Positions 7,733-10,519 of a DNA stretch of 10,519 bases are shown here, piece after piece. Both the position numbers and the translations under genes were made by a program. Location: assembly GCA_900544435.1 (NCBI GenBank), contig UQVG01000057.1:1-10519 (forward strand), read 5' to 3'. Within the stretch, counting starts at the first letter, position 1. Every line of letters begins with the position of its first letter. Source of the stretch: an uncultured Erysipelotrichaceae bacterium. GTDB lineage: Bacteria; Bacillota_I; Bacilli_A; Erysipelotrichales; Coprobacillaceae. The notes beneath the pieces were generated by a model. The model did no database searches. It saw only the letters and a list, made by a program, of their open reading frames with translations, and had not been told where the DNA came from.

Positions 7733-9853
7733 TTATTGTGCTTTTAAAACAAAACCATCTTGATAATCAACTTCAACATGTTGTCCTTGATGCACTGTTC
7801 CTTTAATAATTTCTTTAGCAAGTTTTGTTTCAATTTGAGATTGAATAAATCTCTTTAATGGTCTTGCTCCATAAATTGGATCAAAACCTTCTTCTTGAAT
7901 CATTTGATAAGCTTGATCAGTTAAAGAAATCGTAATCTTTTTATCTTGTAAACGATGTACTAATTGACCAATGAATTTATCAATAATCTTTCTTACTACT
8001 GAACTATCTAATGAATTAAACATAACAATTTCATCAATACGATTTAAGAATTCTGGTTTAAAGTGAGCTTTTAATTCTTCTTTTACAAGTTTTCTATTTT
8101 CTTCATTATTACCTTCTAATAAATATTGAGAACCAATATTACTTGTCATGATAATAATTGTATTTTTAAAGCTTACTGTATTACCTTTACTATCTGTAAT
8201 ACGTCCATCATCTAAGACTTGAAGCAAGATGTTAAAAACATCAGGATGTGCTTTTTCAATTTCATCCAATAATACAATACTATAAGGATGACGTCTTACA
8301 GCTTCTGTTAATTGTCCGCCTTCTTCATATCCAACATATCCTGGTGGAGCTCCTACTAAACGAGAGACACTGAATTTTTCCATATATTCAGACATATCAA
8401 TACGGACAATATTCTTTTCAGTATCAAATAATTGTTCTGCTAAAGCTTTCGCAACTTCAGTTTTACCAACTCCTGTTGGACCTAAAAATAAGAATGATCC
8501 AATTGGTTTTTCTTCATCATTGATACCAGCACGACTACGTAAGATAGCATCTGTTACTTTAGTAATCGCATCATCTTGACCAATAACACGTACTTTTAAA
8601 GTATCATCTAAAGCTAATAATTTTTCACGTTCAGAAGCCATTAACTTATTCATAGGAATACCTGTCCATCTTGAAATGACTTCTGAGACATTATCTACTG
8701 TTACTTTTTCTTGAAGTAATGCATCATCAGATTCTTTAGCTTCTAATTCAGCAATTTCTTTAGTAATTTTTGGAATATCACCATATTGAAGTTTAGAAGC
8801 TTCTTGTAAATTACCTTCTTGCATATATTTATCTTGCATAGCAATAAGTTTATTTTTTTGATTTTTTAATTCTTTAATATGATCTAATGAAGATTTTTCT
8901 TCTTTCCATTTTGCTTTTAAAGCAGTTTCTTGTTCAGTTAAAGAAGCAATACGTTCTTTAATATCATTTAAACGTTTTACATTGTCCTCATTACTATCTT
9001 CTTTTTCAATTGAAATTCTTTCCATTTCTAATCGATTCTTTTCACGTGTAATACCATCTAATTCTTCTGGTAAAGAATCAATTTCCATACGAATAGAAGC
9101 ACACGCTTCATCAATTAAATCGATTGCTTTATCTGGTAAGAAACGATCTGTAATATATCGTTGTGATAAATTAACTGCACCAATAATTGCACTATCATTA
9201 ATTTTAACACCATGATGTCTTTCAAAAGAATCTTTTAAACCACGTAAAATAGCAATACTATCATCAATCGTTGGTTCATCTACTTGTACCTTTTGAAAAC
9301 GTCTTTCAAGAGCAGCATCTTTTTCAATATATTGTCGATATTCATCTAAAGTGGTAGCTCCAATACAATGAAGTTCACCACGAGCTAACATTGGTTTTAA
9401 TAAGTTAGCGGCATCCATCGCACCATCTGTTTTACCAGCACCAACTAATTGATGGATTTCATCAATAAATAAGATAATATTTCCATTAGCTTTTTTAATT
9501 TCACCTAAAACCGCTTTTAATCTTTCTTCAAATTCACCACGATATTTAGCACCCGCTACAAGTGAACCTAAATCAAGTTCATACAATGTTTTATTTTGTA
9601 AAGAAATAGGAACATCATTTTTATAAATACGCCATGCTAATCCTTCAACAATAGCAGTTTTACCAACACCTGGTTCACCAATTAAAATTGGATTATTTTT
9701 TGTTTTACGTGACAAGATTTGAATCACACGACGAATTTCATCATCACGTCCAATAACTGGATCTAATTTTCCATTTTCAACATCTTTTGTTAAGTCACGT
9801 CCATATTTTTCTAATACTTCATAAGTATTTTCTGGATTTGGATTATCAACCAT
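7733..9853 (-). CDS. clpB: Probable ClpB short isoform from an internal start (lacks N domain)
   Basis: Within clpB, codon 150 is ATG (9853-9851). It is preceded by GAGGTGAT (9864-9857), which matches eight consecutive bases of the Shine-Dalgarno complement UAAGGAGGUGAU; seven nt separate GAGG from the ATG. Initiation here would give a 706-residue protein starting [18 protein letters not shown], exactly at the linker between the N domain and NBD1. In E. coli, ClpB is known to be made as a long form and a short form from an internal start at codon 149. The match in site and domain boundary makes a dual product likely here, though expression is inferred. Confidence 0.7.
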   Translation of the reverse strand: MVDNPNPENTYEVLEKYGRDLTKDVENGKLDPVIGRDDEIRRVIQILSRKTKNNPILIGEPGVGKTAIVEGLAWRIYKNDVPISLQNKTLYELDLGSLVAGAKYRGEFEERLKAVLGEIKKANGNIILFIDEIHQLVGAGKTDGAMDAANLLKPMLARGELHCIGATTLDEYRQYIEKDAALERRFQKVQVDEPTIDDSIAILRGLKDSFERHHGVKINDSAIIGAVNLSQRYITDRFLPDKAIDLIDEACASIRMEIDSLPEELDGITREKNRLEMERISIEKEDSNEDNVKRLNDIKERIASLTEQETALKAKWKEEKSSLDHIKELKNQKNKLIAMQDKYMQEGNLQEASKLQYGDIPKITKEIAELEAKESDDALLQEKVTVDNVSEVISRWTGIPMNKLMASEREKLLALDDTLKVRVIGQDDAITKVTDAILRSRAGINDEEKPIGSFLFLGPTGVGKTEVAKALAEQLFDTEKNIVRIDMSEYMEKFSVSRLVGAPPGYVGYEEGGQLTEAVRRHPYSIVLLDEIEKAHPDVFNILLQVLDDGRITDSKGNTVSFKNTIIIMTSNIGSQYLLEGNNEENRKLVKEELKAHFKPEFLNRIDEIVMFNSLDSSVVRKIIDKFIGQLVHRLQDKKITISLTDQAYQMIQEEGFDPIYGARPLKRFIQSQIETKLAKEIIKGTVHQGQHVEVDYQDGFVLKAQ

Positions 9854-10300
9854 ATGATCACCTCGCATTTCTAATATTACCTTTTTCGTTTCTTTCTTAT
9901 TCATACCTTCTTGGTTTAATAAATCTTTAACCCAATTTTCATTTATCTCAAATAACGCCATAATCACATGTTCAACAGACATGTATTCATCTTTAAAAGA
10001 TGTCATTTGACTATTTGCCTTAGCAAGTAAATCATTTAAACTATAGCTTATTCTCATACTATTGACATCAACATTTTCTAAAGTTGGTTTTTGATTTAAC
10101 CTTTGTTCTAAAACTTGAATAAAATGATTTTTATCTTTATTTAATTTAGATAACACTCTTGGAAAAATACCACTACTATCATTTAATAAAACATACAGTA
10201 CATGTTCAATGTCAATTACTTGATGCTTATCATTTAAAGCTAATTGACTTGCCTTTTGAATAGCCTCTTGCATTTTGGCTGTAAATTTTTCGATATCCAT
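7733..10300 (-). CDS. clpB: ATP-dependent protein disaggregase ClpB (Hsp100)
   Basis: ClpB is a hexameric AAA+ unfoldase that, with DnaK/DnaJ/GrpE, pulls polypeptides out of aggregates after heat stress. The 855 residues match the family's 855-870. The Clp N domain covers about 1-145. NBD1 has Walker A GEPGVGKT (208-215), pore-loop tyrosine Y253 (KYRG), Walker B ILFIDE (276-281) and arginine fingers R333/R334. The coiled-coil middle domain spans about 405-525, is highly charged and separates ClpB from ClpC and ClpA. NBD2 has GPTGVGKT (607-614), pore-loop Y655 (GYVG), Walker B IVLLDE (675-680), sensor N721, arginine finger R754 (FLNRID) and sensor-2 GARPLKR (811-817). No ClpP-docking IGF loop is evident. 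The ATG is preceded by AAGGAG (10315-10310) at 9 nt. A strong internal start at codon 150 probably makes a shorter isoform. Expression is expected to be HrcA-controlled through two CIRCE sites, and the gene follows an Hsp20 gene. Confidence 0.98.
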   Translation of the reverse strand: MDIEKFTAKMQEAIQKASQLALNDKHQVIDIEHVLYVLLNDSSGIFPRVLSKLNKDKNHFIQVLEQRLNQKPTLENVDVNSMRISYSLNDLLAKANSQMTSFKDEYMSVEHVIMALFEINENWVKDLLNQEGMNKKETKKVILEMRGDHMVDNPNPENTYEVLEKYGRDLTKDVENGKLDPVIGRDDEIRRVIQILSRKTKNNPILIGEPGVGKTAIVEGLAWRIYKNDVPISLQNKTLYELDLGSLVAGAKYRGEFEERLKAVLGEIKKANGNIILFIDEIHQLVGAGKTDGAMDAANLLKPMLARGELHCIGATTLDEYRQYIEKDAALERRFQKVQVDEPTIDDSIAILRGLKDSFERHHGVKINDSAIIGAVNLSQRYITDRFLPDKAIDLIDEACASIRMEIDSLPEELDGITREKNRLEMERISIEKEDSNEDNVKRLNDIKERIASLTEQETALKAKWKEEKSSLDHIKELKNQKNKLIAMQDKYMQEGNLQEASKLQYGDIPKITKEIAELEAKESDDALLQEKVTVDNVSEVISRWTGIPMNKLMASEREKLLALDDTLKVRVIGQDDAITKVTDAILRSRAGINDEEKPIGSFLFLGPTGVGKTEVAKALAEQLFDTEKNIVRIDMSEYMEKFSVSRLVGAPPGYVGYEEGGQLTEAVRRHPYSIVLLDEIEKAHPDVFNILLQVLDDGRITDSKGNTVSFKNTIIIMTSNIGSQYLLEGNNEENRKLVKEELKAHFKPEFLNRIDEIVMFNSLDSSVVRKIIDKFIGQLVHRLQDKKITISLTDQAYQMIQEEGFDPIYGARPLKRFIQSQIETKLAKEIIKGTVHQGQHVEVDYQDGFVLKAQ
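9857..9864 (-). promoter_or_regulatory. Internal Shine-Dalgarno site in clpB
   Basis: GAGGTGAT on the minus strand lies inside the codons for residues 146-149 and just before ATG codon 150. It is among the best anti-16S matches in the window, by eye at least as good as the site of the full-length clpB start (AAGGAG at 9 nt). Confidence 0.7.
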
Positions 10301-10316
10301 GTTATCACTCTCCTTT

Positions 10317-10343
10317 TTAGCACTCCTTTATCCCTAGTGCTAA
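10317..10343 (-). promoter_or_regulatory. CIRCE operator 1 (proximal, HrcA-binding)
   Basis: Minus strand: TTAGCACTA, nine bases, GAGTGCTAA. This differs from the CIRCE consensus TTAGCACTC-N9-GAGTGCTAA at one arm position. CIRCE is the operator of the heat-shock repressor HrcA. It covers the expected clpB transcription start and runs to the ribosome site, ending 16 nt before the ATG. Confidence 0.93.
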
Positions 10344-10347
10344 TTTT

Positions 10348-10375
10348 ATTATATTCATATTTTTAGCACTGTCAA
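10348..10375 (-). promoter_or_regulatory. clpB promoter (housekeeping sigma factor)
   Basis: Minus strand: -35 TTGACA (10375 to 10370), 16-nt spacer, -10 TATAAT (10353 to 10348). Both boxes match consensus. The -35 overlaps the distal CIRCE operator, and the predicted start near 10341 lies in the proximal one. No CtsR-type GGTCAAA repeats were seen. Confidence 0.9.
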
Positions 10376-10389
10376 TACTTAAGTGCTAA
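10363..10389 (-). promoter_or_regulatory. CIRCE operator 2 (distal, HrcA-binding)
   Basis: Minus strand: TTAGCACTT, nine bases, CAGTGCTAA. It differs from the CIRCE consensus only at the innermost base of each arm; the spacer is the usual nine. Its downstream arm and spacer contain the -35 box of clpB. Its centre is 46 bp from that of operator 1. Confidence 0.88.
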
Positions 10390-10399
10390 TTTCTTTTTT

Positions 10400-10424
10400 A
10401 AAAAAGAAATCCTTTCGGATTTCT
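10400..10424 (-). terminator. Rho-independent terminator of the hsp20 gene
   Basis: GAAATCC and GGATTTC (10423-10417 with 10412-10406) pair around a GAAA tetraloop, extendable by one A-U pair. Six U residues follow on the minus strand (A-run 10400-10405). It begins about 10 nt after the hsp20 stop codon and ends about 10 nt before the distal CIRCE site. Confidence 0.9.
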
Positions 10425-10433
10425 CATTTAATA

Positions 10434-10519
10434 TTATTCAATACTTATTGTAGAAGTATTTTCTATTTGTTTCATATCAGATTTAGGAACTGATAAACGA
10501 AGTACTCCACCTTCATATT
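10434..10519 (-). CDS. Small heat-shock protein, Hsp20/alpha-crystallin family (C-terminal fragment)
   Basis: The minus strand from the window edge reads 27 residues to a TAA at 10436-10434: YEGGVLRLSVPKSDMKQ, then IENTSTISIE. The G-V-L-x-L-x-V-P-K motif is the hallmark last strand of the alpha-crystallin domain. The ISI near the end is the I-x-I/V tail motif that small heat-shock proteins use for oligomer assembly. These ATP-independent holdases bind unfolding proteins and pass them to DnaK/ClpB. The gene is cut by the window end, so length, start and regulation cannot be seen. Its terminator separates it from clpB, yet the two form a functional heat-shock pair. The tail is short, but the two motifs together make the family call fairly safe. 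Confidence 0.82.
   Translation of the reverse strand, partial: YEGGVLRLSVPKSDMKQIENTSTISIE

Noticed and set aside
8982..9215. Plus-strand 77-codon Ser-rich frame opposite the ClpB middle domain
   Set aside because: It is a shadow of a strongly conserved gene, with no start context.
10391..10408. Perfect 18-bp palindrome TTCTTTTTTAAAAAAGAA as a possible separate operator
   Set aside because: It is made from the U-tract of the hsp20 terminator and its complement. Such A/T palindromes are expected in this base composition, so it is mentioned only as part of the terminator context.
10301..10433. CtsR operator upstream of clpB
   Set aside because: No GGTCAAA-type direct repeat was found; the inverted repeats present are CIRCE.

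Overview
The window reads as chromosomal core-genome DNA from a low-GC Bacillota. AT-rich codon use, strong Shine-Dalgarno sites (AAGGAG, GAGGTGAT), HrcA/CIRCE operators and U-tract hairpin terminators all fit. The gene content is compatible with an Erysipelotrichia/Coprobacillaceae-type gut bacterium, but that placement is an inference without a database search. Every gene lies on the minus strand, so transcription runs from high to low coordinates. There are no tRNAs, rRNAs, CRISPR arrays, transposases or phage genes.

Reading in the direction of transcription, the right edge (10434-10519) holds the last 27 codons of a small heat-shock protein (Hsp20 family) and its terminator. Next come a heat-shock control region and clpB. 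The clpB promoter, with consensus -35 and -10 boxes, is sandwiched between two CIRCE operators. ClpB is full length and carries a strong internal ribosome binding site that should yield a second, N-domain-less isoform. A hairpin terminator sits four bases after the clpB stop codon.

After a 173-bp gap holding a candidate promoter comes a tight five-gene operon: rsmE (16S rRNA m3U1498 methyltransferase), an unrecognised 250-residue protein, mtaB (tRNA ms2t6A methylthiotransferase), a divergent MurE-type Mur ligase, and deoC (deoxyribose-phosphate aldolase). Junctions are a 4-nt overlap, an 8-nt gap, a 1-nt overlap and a 23-nt overlap. The operon ends in a clear 13-bp hairpin terminator. The rsmE-mtaB pairing is familiar from the Bacillus dnaK-prmA-rsmE-mtaB region, but here an unknown gene is inserted between them and clpB/hsp20 lies upstream instead of dnaK/dnaJ.

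The last gene (73-2559) encodes a UvrA-like tandem ABC ATPase of the UvrA2 class that lacks the UvrB-interaction domain. It probably has its own weak promoter in the 43 bases between the deoC terminator and its start.

I found no obviously new multi-gene system. The points most worth following are the CIRCE-promoter-CIRCE layout, the internal clpB start, the altered active-site motifs of the MurE paralogue, and the unknown protein embedded in a translation-modification operon.
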